Shown here one piece after another: positions 1-8,570 of a stretch of DNA of 64,000 nucleotides. Below the pieces are notes generated by a model. That model saw nothing but the letters and a program-made list of their open reading frames with translations, did not search any database and was not told the DNA's origin. Every line of letters begins with the position of its first letter. Position 1 is the first letter of the stretch. Source of the DNA: Roseibium polysiphoniae (lineage in GTDB: Bacteria > Pseudomonadota > Alphaproteobacteria > Rhizobiales > Stappiaceae); the NCBI RefSeq assembly GCF_014842925.1, contig NZ_JACYXJ010000004.1, positions 62,001 through 126,000 of the forward strand, read 5' to 3'. The position numbers were made by a program, and so were the translations under genes.

Positions 1-2
1 CT

Positions 3-1043
3 TCAATTGTCGACGATTACCGCGGGTTCCGCAAAGGTCGCGACGGCGACGCGCCGGAAACGAAAGCTCCAGAAGAGCAGCCAGAACAACTCGACAAGTT
101 TCTGACCAACTACAGAAGCGCTCGCTTTCGGTCAGATGCCCGCCGCTCTGGCAGCGATCGCTCACGTGAGGCTCAAAACCTTGAAAAATTCGGTGCTGCA
201 GGCGCGCCGCGTGCCGGCGTTGGGAGCATTTTGCGGGATCGGTTTATTCTCGACGTAGAGATCGGTCGAGGCGGCATGGGAGTGGTCTATTCGGCCGTCG
301 ATCGCCGAAGGCTGGAGGCGGGAAATGCCCAGCCCTATGTCGCCGTGAAACTGTTGAACGACGAATTCCGCACCAATCCGGACGCCCTGCGCATTCTGGA
401 AGCCGAGGCCCGCAAATCACAAATGCTGGCGCACCCCAATATTGCCTCGGTTTATGATTTTGATCGGGATCGTTCCGAGGTCTTCATCGTGATGGAGCTC
501 TTGAAAGGGGTGCCGCTGAACCGCCGGTTGGCGCAATCCGTCGGGCTGGCGCTCCCGGGAAATGAGGCAAGTGCGATCTTGACCGGGATTTGTTCGGCGC
601 TAACTCACGCGCATTCCCAAGGCGTGATTCATTCGGACCTCAAGCCTGGGAACGTTTTTCTGGTCGAGGACGGTCCAGTCAAACTGCTCGACTTCGGTCT
701 GGCCGCTGCGGCAACCGCTGACGGCGCAGACGAAACGCTCGCAGACGCCATGACCACCGCCTACGCCAGCCCGGAAATGTTCGACCGGGCGCCGCGCGAT
801 CCGCGAGACGATATCTTTGCGCTTGGCTGTATCGCCTATCAATTGATTTCCGGAACGCATCCGTTTGCCATGCGACCGTCAAATGAAGCCGCTGCGGAAA
901 ACCTGGAACCGGAGGTCCTGAGCGATCTGGATGTCGCGGCCTGGACCGCGATCCGCAACGCGCTTCAATTCGACAGAAATAAACGGACAGCGAGTGTCGA
1001 GGACTTCATGACAGCGTTGTTTGATGCGCCGAGCGAAGACTGA
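3..1043 (+). CDS. Serine/threonine protein kinase, 5' end outside window
   Basis: The frame is open from the first bases, so the gene starts upstream; the TTG at 231 is internal because the kinase fold is preceded by about 75 further codons. The visible 346 residues hold a charged, probably disordered leader and then a complete Hanks-type (PknB-like) kinase domain: glycine loop GRGGMGVVY, VAVK lysine near nt 348, catalytic loop HSDLKPGN, DFG near nt 690, and an SPE in place of APE. The HRD arginine is replaced by serine, which in kinases generally relaxes dependence on activation-loop phosphorylation. No membrane segment or PASTA repeat follows the domain; it ends about 10 residues after it. 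It converges with the ParA gene 19 bp away. The substrate is unknown; a link to the nearby phosphatase is inference. Confidence 0.93.
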   Translation, partial: SIVDDYRGFRKGRDGDAPETKAPEEQPEQLDKFLTNYRSARFRSDARRSGSDRSREAQNLEKFGAAGAPRAGVGSILRDRFILDVEIGRGGMGVVYSAVDRRRLEAGNAQPYVAVKLLNDEFRTNPDALRILEAEARKSQMLAHPNIASVYDFDRDRSEVFIVMELLKGVPLNRRLAQSVGLALPGNEASAILTGICSALTHAHSQGVIHSDLKPGNVFLVEDGPVKLLDFGLAAAATADGADETLADAMTTAYASPEMFDRAPRDPRDDIFALGCIAYQLISGTHPFAMRPSNEAAAENLEPEVLSDLDVAAWTAIRNALQFDRNKRTASVEDFMTALFDAPSED

Positions 1044-1062
1044 AAGCCTTCGAGACAGGCTC

Positions 1063-1836
1063 CTACTCGATCGCGTCAACGATCGATTCAATTGCTCTCG
1101 TAAAGGCATGGTCAGGCTGCAATGTCCGGAGCAAGCCGGTGCTGCCAATCTGAATCAGGTCTGTCGAGAGCGGGAGGACCGCTGCGACCGGCGTGCGATA
1201 GTTGGAAAACACCCGTTGTGCCAGATCGTTGAAGTCGAATGCCTCGAGCGCCTTGTTGACGATCAGGAACAACTGAGGAACCTCAAGCTTGCGCGCCAGA
1301 TCGAGTGTGACAGCTGTGCCTTGGTAATCCTGGACATCGGGCCTGAGGATCAGCAGCAAGGTGTCGGAAATCGCGATCGAGAGCAACGTTTCCTCATTGA
1401 CCCCTGGGTGCGTGTCAATCAGCAAATAATCGAGCTCGAGCTCCTGGCAAAGAGTGATGAACCCGCGATTGAGGTCTTCGACATCGTATTTCTCTTTCAG
1501 AATACGGGCGATTTCACCGGTCTTGATAGACGAAGGCACCAGGAAGACCTTGGCTCCTTCCGGGGGAACAACATCGCCATTTGCGTCGACCACCCCACCA
1601 GTCACGTCAATCGCGCAATCGGTGACACCACAGTGCCCCCACAGGAAGTTGTTCAAGGTATATTGGACTGAATTGAGGTCGACCTTGAAAAGCGTGTGGA
1701 TGCCGGGCGACTGAATGTCGGTATCGACGATCCCGACCCTGTGTCCGCGAATGGCCAGCGTCGCCGCAAGGTTCGCGGTGACATTGGATTTGCCCGTGCC
1801 GCCCCGGTAGGAATGCGTGGAAATGATCTTGGTCAA
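1063..1836 (-). CDS. ParA/MinD-like P-loop ATPase
   Basis: This 257-residue deviant-Walker ATPase starts at TTG. Residues 9-17 read YRGGTGKSN, so the usual KGGxGK signature lysine is arginine, while the P-loop lysine is kept. Walker A' is GIVDTDIQSPG (about 34-44) and the switch region is LLIDTHPGVNEE. ParA/MinD proteins dimerise on ATP and position cargo on membranes or nucleoid. It lies 24-25 bp after the helical protein gene on the same strand, so the two are probably co-transcribed. No parB or chromosome-partition partner is visible, which argues against a plain segregation role. It more likely serves the neighbouring signalling or assembly genes. Family call is firm; function is not. Confidence 0.88.
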   Translation of the reverse strand: MTKIISTHSYRGGTGKSNVTANLAATLAIRGHRVGIVDTDIQSPGIHTLFKVDLNSVQYTLNNFLWGHCGVTDCAIDVTGGVVDANGDVVPPEGAKVFLVPSSIKTGEIARILKEKYDVEDLNRGFITLCQELELDYLLIDTHPGVNEETLLSIAISDTLLLILRPDVQDYQGTAVTLDLARKLEVPQLFLIVNKALEAFDFNDLAQRVFSNYRTPVAAVLPLSTDLIQIGSTGLLRTLQPDHAFTRAIESIVDAIE

Positions 1837-1860
1837 GCGAAGCTCTCTGAAATGATTGGT

Positions 1861-2286
1861 CTAGGGATCGGTCTTGAATTTCGACCTCAGGGATTTGGCG
1901 CGTGATTGCAGCGACTTGAAATAGTCGCTGTCGGTGACCTGCTGGATTTCAAGTTCTGCCTGCTTTTCGTCGTAGGTCACGTCCAATTTGTCGAGACGTG
2001 TCCGAAGAACGGCGTTTTCTTTTTTCAACTTCGCTTCGGCAGCCTCCAGAAGGCGCCTTGTTTCCGTCAGATCCGCGATCAGCTGACTGGCGTGAAATTC
2101 CCGTGCTTCGACCTGCACCACCATGCCAGCGAAGGTTTCCGCAAGAGCGCGTATATCCTCTGGAACGCCTTCGTTGGTCACAACGTCGTAGAGTTCATCA
2201 ACATCGTCAAATCGGCCATGGGCAATCGCCTCGCAGGTTGTTGCCAGGCTCTTGATCGCTGTTTGCGTCTTGTCCGGTGTATCCAA
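1861..2286 (-). CDS. Helical coiled-coil protein with HAMP-like linker
   Basis: A roughly 141-residue soluble, helical protein. The TTG at 2286 is preferred because AGGGGA lies about 7 bases upstream of it; the frame is open to 2316. The middle has LAETFAGMVVQVEARE, resembling the LARxFxRMAxEVxARE stretch that follows HAMP-type linkers in bacterial phosphatases and cyclases. A coiled coil follows, and the C-terminus carries TDSDYFKSLQSRAKSLR, like the TDYFxxLxxxAxxLR ending of those linkers. It has no catalytic domain of its own. It is probably co-transcribed with the ParA-like ATPase and is a candidate adaptor. The resemblance is from memory of the pattern and is not a database result. Confidence 0.72.
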   Translation of the reverse strand: MDTPDKTQTAIKSLATTCEAIAHGRFDDVDELYDVVTNEGVPEDIRALAETFAGMVVQVEAREFHASQLIADLTETRRLLEAAEAKLKKENAVLRTRLDKLDVTYDEKQAELEIQQVTDSDYFKSLQSRAKSLRSKFKTDP

Positions 2287-2544
2287 TGAGTTCCCCTGCA
2301 CGTCACCAAATTCCAAGTTTCCCGAAAGCCTGGTTTGGAACGACGTTCCTCTCCTCTAGCGATACACGATCGCGGCCTTCAGCGTCAAAAGTCTATCGAC
2401 ATTCACTGGCGATTTGCGGTCATTCGTATCGAAGGACGATAGCCCTTGTTTTTAAGGTTTATTGGTCCAATATGTGACAGAATTCTTACATGCTTTTCTT
2501 AATAGGTTATCCGGCCTATTTTTGCTTTTTTGGGAGCTGGTGCA

Positions 2545-3588
2545 ATGAACTCCTCTGTCGATACAAGTGTTTCCGACAATACTGGCACCCATTACAAAAA
2601 CAGATATACGTATCTTTATCTTCCGCGGACGAAAGCAACACCTGCAGTTCCCGAGGTGAAGGACGCTCAGGGCAACATCACGACGCCCGGCGTGCCGGCG
2701 AAGGCTGATTCAGGCGTTGGCGCATTCTTTCGCCTTGGTGGCTATTCTGACGAAGAGCAAACGCAAACCACCAATCAGTCCGGTTTCTATCCCGCAAAGC
2801 ACATCTCCGATGAGGGAGGCGATGGAGCTGCGAGCGTCTATGAAAAGGCAGCGGGCCCCGACGCGTCGACCAGCCACGGGATTTTGCTAGCCTGCGATGG
2901 ACGGATCCTGGTTAAGGCAGCCGAGAGGATGTACGTCGAGTCCGGGGCATTCCATCAAAAGACGAATGGCACTCACAATCTGCATTCGACTGAAGAGCTG
3001 AAGATCGCTTCAGATAAGCAAATGACCTTTGAGACTGCCGTTGGTCAGGAAATTCACCTGAATGCTGGAGGGGCAGGCGGTACAGCCAAGTTCGTCAAAA
3101 ATTCTTCAGATGATACCGAAACGATCAACGGCAATAAATTCACGCTTACTACGGGAACAACCAGATTGCTTCATCGTGGGGCCAAGGAGTTGTACTTGTT
3201 TGGTGGCTCTCTTTCCGTGAATCTTGCGGGCAGTTTTGGATTTACGCTCGGTGTCGACCTTACGATCAAAGTTGGACTGTTCTTTGCGATAAATGCGTCC
3301 GGAAGCTTCACCGTTTCCGCGTTCTCTCTTTCATTTACCCAATGGTCTTTTGCGGCGACGTATTACTCAGTCAACATGTATACAGGAAAAGTTGAAGTCA
3401 AAGGGGTGGATCAATCCGTTACTGCGGCAGAAACCGAGACGGTTGCTGCCAGAGCGAGTTCGACAGCGGTTGAGGCAGATACCGTTGCCACTCGGGCGCG
3501 CTCAAATGCGGTTACGGCTGAAACAGGAGGCGTGAAATCAATGATCGCGTTCTGGGAAAACAAAATTGCCAACGCAAATACGATGTGA
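2545..3588 (+). CDS. Unrecognised beta-rich protein with C-terminal 14-residue repeats
   Basis: A 347-residue protein of unknown family. ATG 2545 is chosen over TTG 2530 because GGGAG sits 9 bases before it. The first 150 residues are polar; about 110-200 alternate short beta-like stretches, as in a beta-helical or spike protein. A segment at about 215-285 is glycine- and phenylalanine-rich (GSFGFTLGVDL, FFAINASGSF), more like amphipathic beta strands than helical membrane spans. The end has two and a half copies of a 14-residue repeat (nt 3421-3525). No signal peptide is seen. It is flanked by the ATPase/adaptor pair and a phosphatase gene. A tail-spike or injection-system component is possible but unproven. 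Confidence 0.75.
   Translation: MNSSVDTSVSDNTGTHYKNRYTYLYLPRTKATPAVPEVKDAQGNITTPGVPAKADSGVGAFFRLGGYSDEEQTQTTNQSGFYPAKHISDEGGDGAASVYEKAAGPDASTSHGILLACDGRILVKAAERMYVESGAFHQKTNGTHNLHSTEELKIASDKQMTFETAVGQEIHLNAGGAGGTAKFVKNSSDDTETINGNKFTLTTGTTRLLHRGAKELYLFGGSLSVNLAGSFGFTLGVDLTIKVGLFFAINASGSFTVSAFSLSFTQWSFAATYYSVNMYTGKVEVKGVDQSVTAAETETVAARASSTAVEADTVATRARSNAVTAETGGVKSMIAFWENKIANANTM
3421..3525 (+). repeat. 42-bp in-frame tandem repeat, about 2.5 copies
   Basis: Two 42-bp units at 3421-3462 and 3463-3504 plus a partial third encode TAAETETVAARASS, TAVEADTVATRARS and NAVTAET. The DNA has diverged more than the protein pattern, so the repeat appears to be maintained by selection on an alanine/threonine-rich helix. 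Confidence 0.75.
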
Positions 3589-3752
3589 TTGCTTAAACGG
3601 ACAGAGTTTCACGCGAAACGCTCACTGAGGTACTGCCAATTATTAACGCCGTTGAAGCATCGGCCTTCCCATTGAAATCGCCGGCCAGGAGCAGCTCCCG
3701 TTATGATTTAGCTCTGTGCGATTTCTTCTACAAATGTTTTGATTTCATCATA

Positions 3753-3781
3753 TTGACAATGACCCGCCTCATGCTCAACAT
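3753..3781 (+). promoter_or_regulatory. Possible sigma-70-type promoter for the phosphatase gene
   Basis: TTGACA at 3753-3758 is followed after 17 bases by CAACAT, a weak -10 match. The start codon is 22 bp downstream. Only the -35 element is convincing. Confidence 0.3.
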
Positions 3782-3802
3782 TTATGCATTGAGAGGCTTT
3801 TT

Positions 3803-5341
3803 ATGACTTCATTTTGGCGGCAACTGGCGAGCAAGCCGATTTTGTTCGCTGTTATTGTAGTGCTCAGCCTCGCGTTTTTGCCGTTGGCGGTGTGGCTCGA
3901 CCTTAGAAATCTGTCTGAGGAAAGCCTCAGGTCCCAGGCAACAGATCTGAACCAGGTCATCACGGACATCCGAGGCTATTATTCGCGCAATGTGATCGGC
4001 AGAGTGCTGGAAAACGATGGCACTGCAGTCCCCTCCCATGAGTACGCTGAAATCCCCGGTGGTATTCCGATTCCGGCGACGCTTTCGCTTGAACTGGGGG
4101 ATGTGATCGGCAATCGGGCGCGTAACCTGCAGTATCGATTTGTCTCAGATTTTCCTTTTGCCAAGCGCGACCCGCATAATCTTGATGCTTTCGAAACACG
4201 CGCGTTGTCCAAGTTTCGAGCCTCACGCAATGCAGAGGACCTGTTGTACGAGCTGGACGGGTCCGTCTTGGATCGCCGGATAAGGATTGCGGCACCGGTG
4301 GTGATGGGCGAGACATGCGTTGCCTGTCACAACAGTCATCCTGAAAGTCCCAAAAAAGACTGGGCCGTCGGTGATATCCGCGGGATCCAGGCCGTGATGA
4401 TTGCGCAGCCCATCGCCCAGAATCTTTTGTCCTTCAAATATCTTCTGATTTATTTTGCAATTGCCGGTGTCTTTGGCGCTGCCTTTTCAGGCATGCAATG
4501 GCGTCAGGCCATGCGGTTCGATCGGATGAACCGGCAGCTGGAAACTGCGAATGCAGAAATTTCAGGCCTCAATCAAAAGTTGACCAGCGAAAACATGCGG
4601 CTCGGTGCTGAAATTGATATTGCCCGCCGCATTCAGATGATGGTCCTGCCCACGCTTGACGAACTGGGTGGCATCCAGAAGGTCGAGATCGCGGCCTATA
4701 TGGAGCCTGCAGATGAAGTTGGCGGTGACTATTACGACGTGCTTCAGGTCGGCGGTCGTATCAAGGTCGGCATTGGCGACGTCACCGGCCACGGCTTGGA
4801 AAGTGGTGTGCTCATGCTGATGGTACAATCGGTGACCGTTGCGCTTCAAGAGCGTGGCGTGGTGGATCCTTGCGAGTTTCTCGACACGCTGAACCGCGCA
4901 ATCTGCCACAATATTGAACGCACGGGGACCGACAAGCATCTAACCCTTTGCTTCCTCGACTATGAAGACCACAAGATCACTTTGTCCGGCCAGCATGAGG
5001 ATGTTCTCGTCTTGCCGAGAGTGGGCGATATGGAGACGGTTGATACAGGGGATCTCGGATTTCCGATCGGTCTGGACAAGGACATTTCGACTTTTGTCGC
5101 GACGCACGAAATTCCCTTCACCAGCGGCGACATCATTGTTCTGCACACGGACGGTGTGACTGAAGCGGAAAGCCCGACAGGAGAGTTGTTCGGAATGGAC
5201 CGTTTGCGCGAGAGCCTGCGGCGCCACCGGACCGGCGATGCAAAAGAAATCGCCCAGGGCATCATCGACGACCTGAAGCACCATATCGGAACCCAAAAAG
5301 TTCACGACGACATCACCCTGGTCGTCATGCGGCACAACTAG
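3803..5341 (+). CDS. Membrane SpoIIE-type phosphatase with c-heme (Tll0287-like) sensor domain
   Basis: A 512-residue inner-membrane protein. Membrane helix 1 is at about 10-30 and helix 2 at about 207-230, enclosing a periplasmic DUF3365/Tll0287-like sensor. That sensor has one CxxCH heme site, C172-V-A-C-H176, followed by NSHPESPKKDW, typical of the family. A coiled coil (about 235-275) leads to a PPM/SpoIIE phosphatase domain (about 285-512) with metal-binding aspartates in EVGGDYYD, GDVTGHGLESG and TDGVTEAE. Such enzymes usually dephosphorylate STAS-domain antagonists or kinase targets. The heme suggests redox or gas sensing. The start has GAGAGG 6 bases upstream. A kinase, ParA-like ATPase and adaptor lie within 4 kb, but no STAS or anti-sigma gene is visible. 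Confidence 0.92.
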   Translation: MTSFWRQLASKPILFAVIVVLSLAFLPLAVWLDLRNLSEESLRSQATDLNQVITDIRGYYSRNVIGRVLENDGTAVPSHEYAEIPGGIPIPATLSLELGDVIGNRARNLQYRFVSDFPFAKRDPHNLDAFETRALSKFRASRNAEDLLYELDGSVLDRRIRIAAPVVMGETCVACHNSHPESPKKDWAVGDIRGIQAVMIAQPIAQNLLSFKYLLIYFAIAGVFGAAFSGMQWRQAMRFDRMNRQLETANAEISGLNQKLTSENMRLGAEIDIARRIQMMVLPTLDELGGIQKVEIAAYMEPADEVGGDYYDVLQVGGRIKVGIGDVTGHGLESGVLMLMVQSVTVALQERGVVDPCEFLDTLNRAICHNIERTGTDKHLTLCFLDYEDHKITLSGQHEDVLVLPRVGDMETVDTGDLGFPIGLDKDISTFVATHEIPFTSGDIIVLHTDGVTEAESPTGELFGMDRLRESLRRHRTGDAKEIAQGIIDDLKHHIGTQKVHDDITLVVMRHN

Positions 5342-5727
5342 ATTTCAGGATTGAATTGGGTGAGAGATAAGGGCGTATCTCTTTAAATTTGACTAGAGAA
5401 ATCCGTGATCTGGAGTGCCGTGAATCTGGCTTGCTGACTCTGAATATCAATCTGATTTAATGATGACCTTTGGACTCTCCGAGAGCGTCAAACTCCCCGC
5501 TTCCACCTGCTCTAAGAGGAATAAGCTGTTTCAGGCCTCGGCGTGATCAGGCCCTCGCGACCGAATCAATGAAACCTCGTCAGTCAGACTGGCGTAATTA
5601 TTTAACCGACAGCGAAACCGCGAAGGCCTCCCCCGAGCAAAACGTGACGATCGAAACCCTGCACACTTCGCGCGGCGACGCAATTCACCTCCTTTATCCC
5701 TCACCGCAGTCTGGCAGTATGTACCCC
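5342..5727. other. 386-bp non-coding gap
   Basis: No supported gene. The plus-strand open frame at 5470-6228 runs antisense through the TRAP permease gene and has low-complexity, shadow-like composition. No terminator with a U-tract and no clear promoter was seen. Confidence 0.6.
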
Positions 5728-7002
5728 CTAAAAAAGCGTCTCGGGCAACAGCATGCTGATGGCGGGAATGTAGGAGAGCAGGATCAGGGCGACGAGCATC
5801 AGCAGGATCGTCGGAAGGCTGGCCAGAAAAACCTCGCCGAGCTTCATCTTGGCAACGCCCATGGCGACGAAGAGATTGAGGCCAACGGGAGGCGTCAACA
5901 TGCCCACCGACAGATTGACCAGCATGACCACGCCGAAGTGAACCGGATCGACGCCGATTTGCTGTGCAATCGGCATCATGAGAGGTCCGAGGATGATGAT
6001 CGCCGACGCGCTGTCGAGAAAGCAGCCGGCAATCAGCAGGAGAATATTGAAAAAGGCAATGATCACGATCGGGTTTGTCGAATCCTCAAGCACAAGACCG
6101 GCAAGCTCCGCCGGCGTTCCGGTGCTGGCCAGAAGCCAGGAGAATGCGGAAGCGCCGGCCGTGATCAACAGCAGAGGGCCGGAAATCAGGCCGGTGTTGC
6201 GCAGCACGAAAAGCGTATCTCTCCATGAGATGCTGCGGTAGATGACGGCTCCGACAAACCATCCGTAGAAACAAGCGGCAGCCGCTGATTCCGTCGGGGT
6301 AAAAACGCCGGAATAGATGCCGCCCAGGAGGATAAACGGCAGGCCAAGCCCCCATGAAGCGGCCCTTAAGGCTGTCATGAACCTTGACATTGTTGGCTTT
6401 GCATCGCGCGGATACCCCTTTCGCGCGGAATACCAAGTGGCATAGGCGATGAGCAGCCCGCCGATCAGGACCGCGGGCAACAAGCCGGCGGCAAACAGCT
6501 TGCCGACTGAGGTGCCTGTCACTGACCCGTAGATGATGAGCGCAATGGAGGGCGGCACGATAGGGCCGAGCGTGCCGGCGGTTGTGATCAACCCGATTGA
6601 GAAGTACCGGTCGTATCCGGCCTGAACCATCGCCGGGTAGAGGATCGAGCCGATGGCGATCACTGTCGCGGGGCTGGAGCCTGATATGGAGCCGAACATG
6701 AGGCACGCAACAACGGCTGCAGCGGCGAGGCCGCCTGGCAGCCACCCAATGACGGCACGCGCCAAGTTGATCAACCGATCCGACAAGCCGCCGATCCGCA
6801 TCAGTTCGGCCGCCAAAATGAAGAAGGGGATCGACATCAAGGAGAAGTTGTTGATGCCCGAAAACATGCGCATCGGCACCAGGACGGGATCGATCCCACC
6901 CCAGAAGTAGAAAACCAGCGCTACCGACAAGGCCAGCGCGGCGAAGATGGGGAGGCCGAACAGAAGCAGGCCGAAGAATACGGGAACCAGAGCGCCAACC
7001 AT
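5728..7002 (-). CDS. TRAP transporter large permease (DctM family), system 1
   Basis: A 424-residue, very hydrophobic protein with about 12 membrane segments. It is the sodium-coupled channel subunit of a tripartite ATP-independent periplasmic transporter. Family features include the N-terminal LFGLPIFAALALS, GSISGSSPATVIAIGSI in the first half and TPPVGLNLFVAMGV near the end. It lies 9 bp after the small permease gene and is last in the operon amidase-dctP-dctQ-dctM. The neighbouring amidase and RidA suggest an amide or nitrogenous carboxylate as substrate, but the sequence does not identify it. Confidence 0.96.
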   Translation of the reverse strand: MVGALVPVFFGLLLFGLPIFAALALSVALVFYFWGGIDPVLVPMRMFSGINNFSLMSIPFFILAAELMRIGGLSDRLINLARAVIGWLPGGLAAAAVVACLMFGSISGSSPATVIAIGSILYPAMVQAGYDRYFSIGLITTAGTLGPIVPPSIALIIYGSVTGTSVGKLFAAGLLPAVLIGGLLIAYATWYSARKGYPRDAKPTMSRFMTALRAASWGLGLPFILLGGIYSGVFTPTESAAAACFYGWFVGAVIYRSISWRDTLFVLRNTGLISGPLLLITAGASAFSWLLASTGTPAELAGLVLEDSTNPIVIIAFFNILLLIAGCFLDSASAIIILGPLMMPIAQQIGVDPVHFGVVMLVNLSVGMLTPPVGLNLFVAMGVAKMKLGEVFLASLPTILLMLVALILLSYIPAISMLLPETLF

Positions 7003-7011
7003 GTCCTGTCC

Positions 7012-7521
7012 TCAGTTCATCTTGATGTCGACCTGGGGCGGGACGTATTCACGCCCGGCAAAAAGGTCTTTTAAAATCAGCAAATACCGCAGCACCATGA
7101 GACCGCCGGAGACCGGGATCACGGTGTAGATGTAGCCCACCGGGATGCGCATGGCCGGAGACAGCTGGCCCATCTTGTTAGTGTTCAGGGCAAGTCGTGT
7201 CCCGTACCAAATCAGAACGCAGGCAAAACCCAGACCGAGGCACGCTGCCCCGATCTGGAGAACTCTGGCCATCCGGGGGCTTGCGAAGGCATAAACCGCT
7301 TCAACGCTGATATGTGAGGCGTAGCGCACTCCCATGCCCATGGTCAGGAAGCTCATGGTGATGAGCGCGTAGAGGATGAATTCCTCTGACCAATAGAGGG
7401 AGTTGTTGAACACATATCTCGCAATGACCTGAATGATCGCAACCAATGTCGCTGACAGGATCAGTGTGGTAACAAGAACATTCTCGATCAGATCGACGAT
7501 GCGATTGAGCCGGTTGATCAT
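7012..7521 (-). CDS. TRAP transporter small permease (DctQ family), system 1
   Basis: A 169-residue membrane protein with four predicted helices (about 15-37, 50-70, 88-110, 130-150). The motif NNSLYWSEEFILYAL after helix 1 is typical of DctQ subunits. It bridges the binding protein and large permease. It lies 22 bp after the binding-protein gene and 9 bp before the large permease gene, so translation is probably coupled. Confidence 0.94.
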   Translation of the reverse strand: MINRLNRIVDLIENVLVTTLILSATLVAIIQVIARYVFNNSLYWSEEFILYALITMSFLTMGMGVRYASHISVEAVYAFASPRMARVLQIGAACLGLGFACVLIWYGTRLALNTNKMGQLSPAMRIPVGYIYTVIPVSGGLMVLRYLLILKDLFAGREYVPPQVDIKMN

Positions 7522-7543
7522 GCGCGTTGCCCCCGGAAAACCC

Positions 7544-8536
7544 TTATTCGCCGTTGGCGGCCGCGAGGGCCTTGTCCATCAGCGCTGGTGTCACCTTTTC
7601 ACGGAACTCATAATAGATGGGCTGCGAGGCTTCGATGAATGCCGCCCGGCCCTCTTCTGACAGATCGCTTATTTCGATCTGGCCCTTGATGTTTTCGATG
7701 ATCTTCGTCTCGTCCTCATCGGTGAACTGGCGCGCGGCATCACGTCCAACGATCATCGCCTCTTCAACGACGGTCTTTAGATCATCGGGAAGGCTGTTCC
7801 ATGCATCCTTGTTCATGACCGCCGCATAGGTGTGGTAAGCGTGGCGGCTGAGGGTCATGTACTTTTGCACTTCATAGAACTTCATCGAGGCGATGTTGGC
7901 CAGCGGGTTTTCCTGGCCCTCGACGACGCCCTGCTGAAGGCCATTGTAGACCTCGACATAGGCCATGGCTGTTGGGTTCGCACCATAGGCGCGATAGGTG
8001 GCCAGGATAGTCGGTGCCTGAAGGGTGCGCATCTTGATGCCGTCAAGGTCCTTCGGTCCGTCGATGGGGCGGATGTTGTTGGTCATGTTGCGGAAGCCTG
8101 CGCCCCACATTGCAATTCCGTGCAGATTGTTTGACTCAAGCGTCGTTAGAAGTTCATCGCCGACTTCTCCATCGAGCACACGCTTCATCGACGCGTCGTC
8201 ATTCATCAGGAACGGGAGATCGAACAGGTACATCTGCTCGTTGAAGTTGGCGAGATTGCCGGTTGGCGGGATGGCGATGTGCACCAATCCCATCTGGGTC
8301 TGCTCGATGATCTCAACGTCGCCGCCCAGTTGGGCCGCAGGACGGATGTTGATCTCGATACGTCCGCTGGAATTCTTCTCCACTTCTTCCTTGAATACGA
8401 CTGCCGCGCGGGCATTCGGAGTATCTTCAGTCAGAACATGGGCGAAGGTGAAGGTGAAGTCGGCGGCGCTGGCCGGAACTGCGAGCGCGGTTCCAACCGC
8501 AAATAGCATGGCTTTGCCGAGTGATTGCAGTTTCAT
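7544..8536 (-). CDS. TRAP transporter solute-binding protein (DctP family), system 1
   Basis: A 330-residue periplasmic protein with a Sec signal peptide (MKLQSLGKAMLFAVGTALA, cut near ASA-AD). The DctP fold is shown by FAHVLTEDTPNARAA, the substrate-arginine region KMRTLQAP near residue 160 and QGVVEGQENPLANI near 200. The conserved arginine implies a carboxylate ligand. The gene follows the amidase by 34 bp. Unlike the other two TRAP operons here, the short junction to dctQ holds no stem-loop. Confidence 0.95.
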   Translation of the reverse strand: MKLQSLGKAMLFAVGTALAVPASAADFTFTFAHVLTEDTPNARAAVVFKEEVEKNSSGRIEINIRPAAQLGGDVEIIEQTQMGLVHIAIPPTGNLANFNEQMYLFDLPFLMNDDASMKRVLDGEVGDELLTTLESNNLHGIAMWGAGFRNMTNNIRPIDGPKDLDGIKMRTLQAPTILATYRAYGANPTAMAYVEVYNGLQQGVVEGQENPLANIASMKFYEVQKYMTLSRHAYHTYAAVMNKDAWNSLPDDLKTVVEEAMIVGRDAARQFTDEDETKIIENIKGQIEISDLSEEGRAAFIEASQPIYYEFREKVTPALMDKALAAANGE

Positions 8537-8570
8537 GATGTACCTCTGGTCTGGTTGGTTTTTCTGTAGG

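Noticed and set aside
5470-6228. Long plus-strand open frame
   Set aside because: It runs antisense through the DctM gene and has low-complexity Gln/Asp/His composition typical of a shadow frame.
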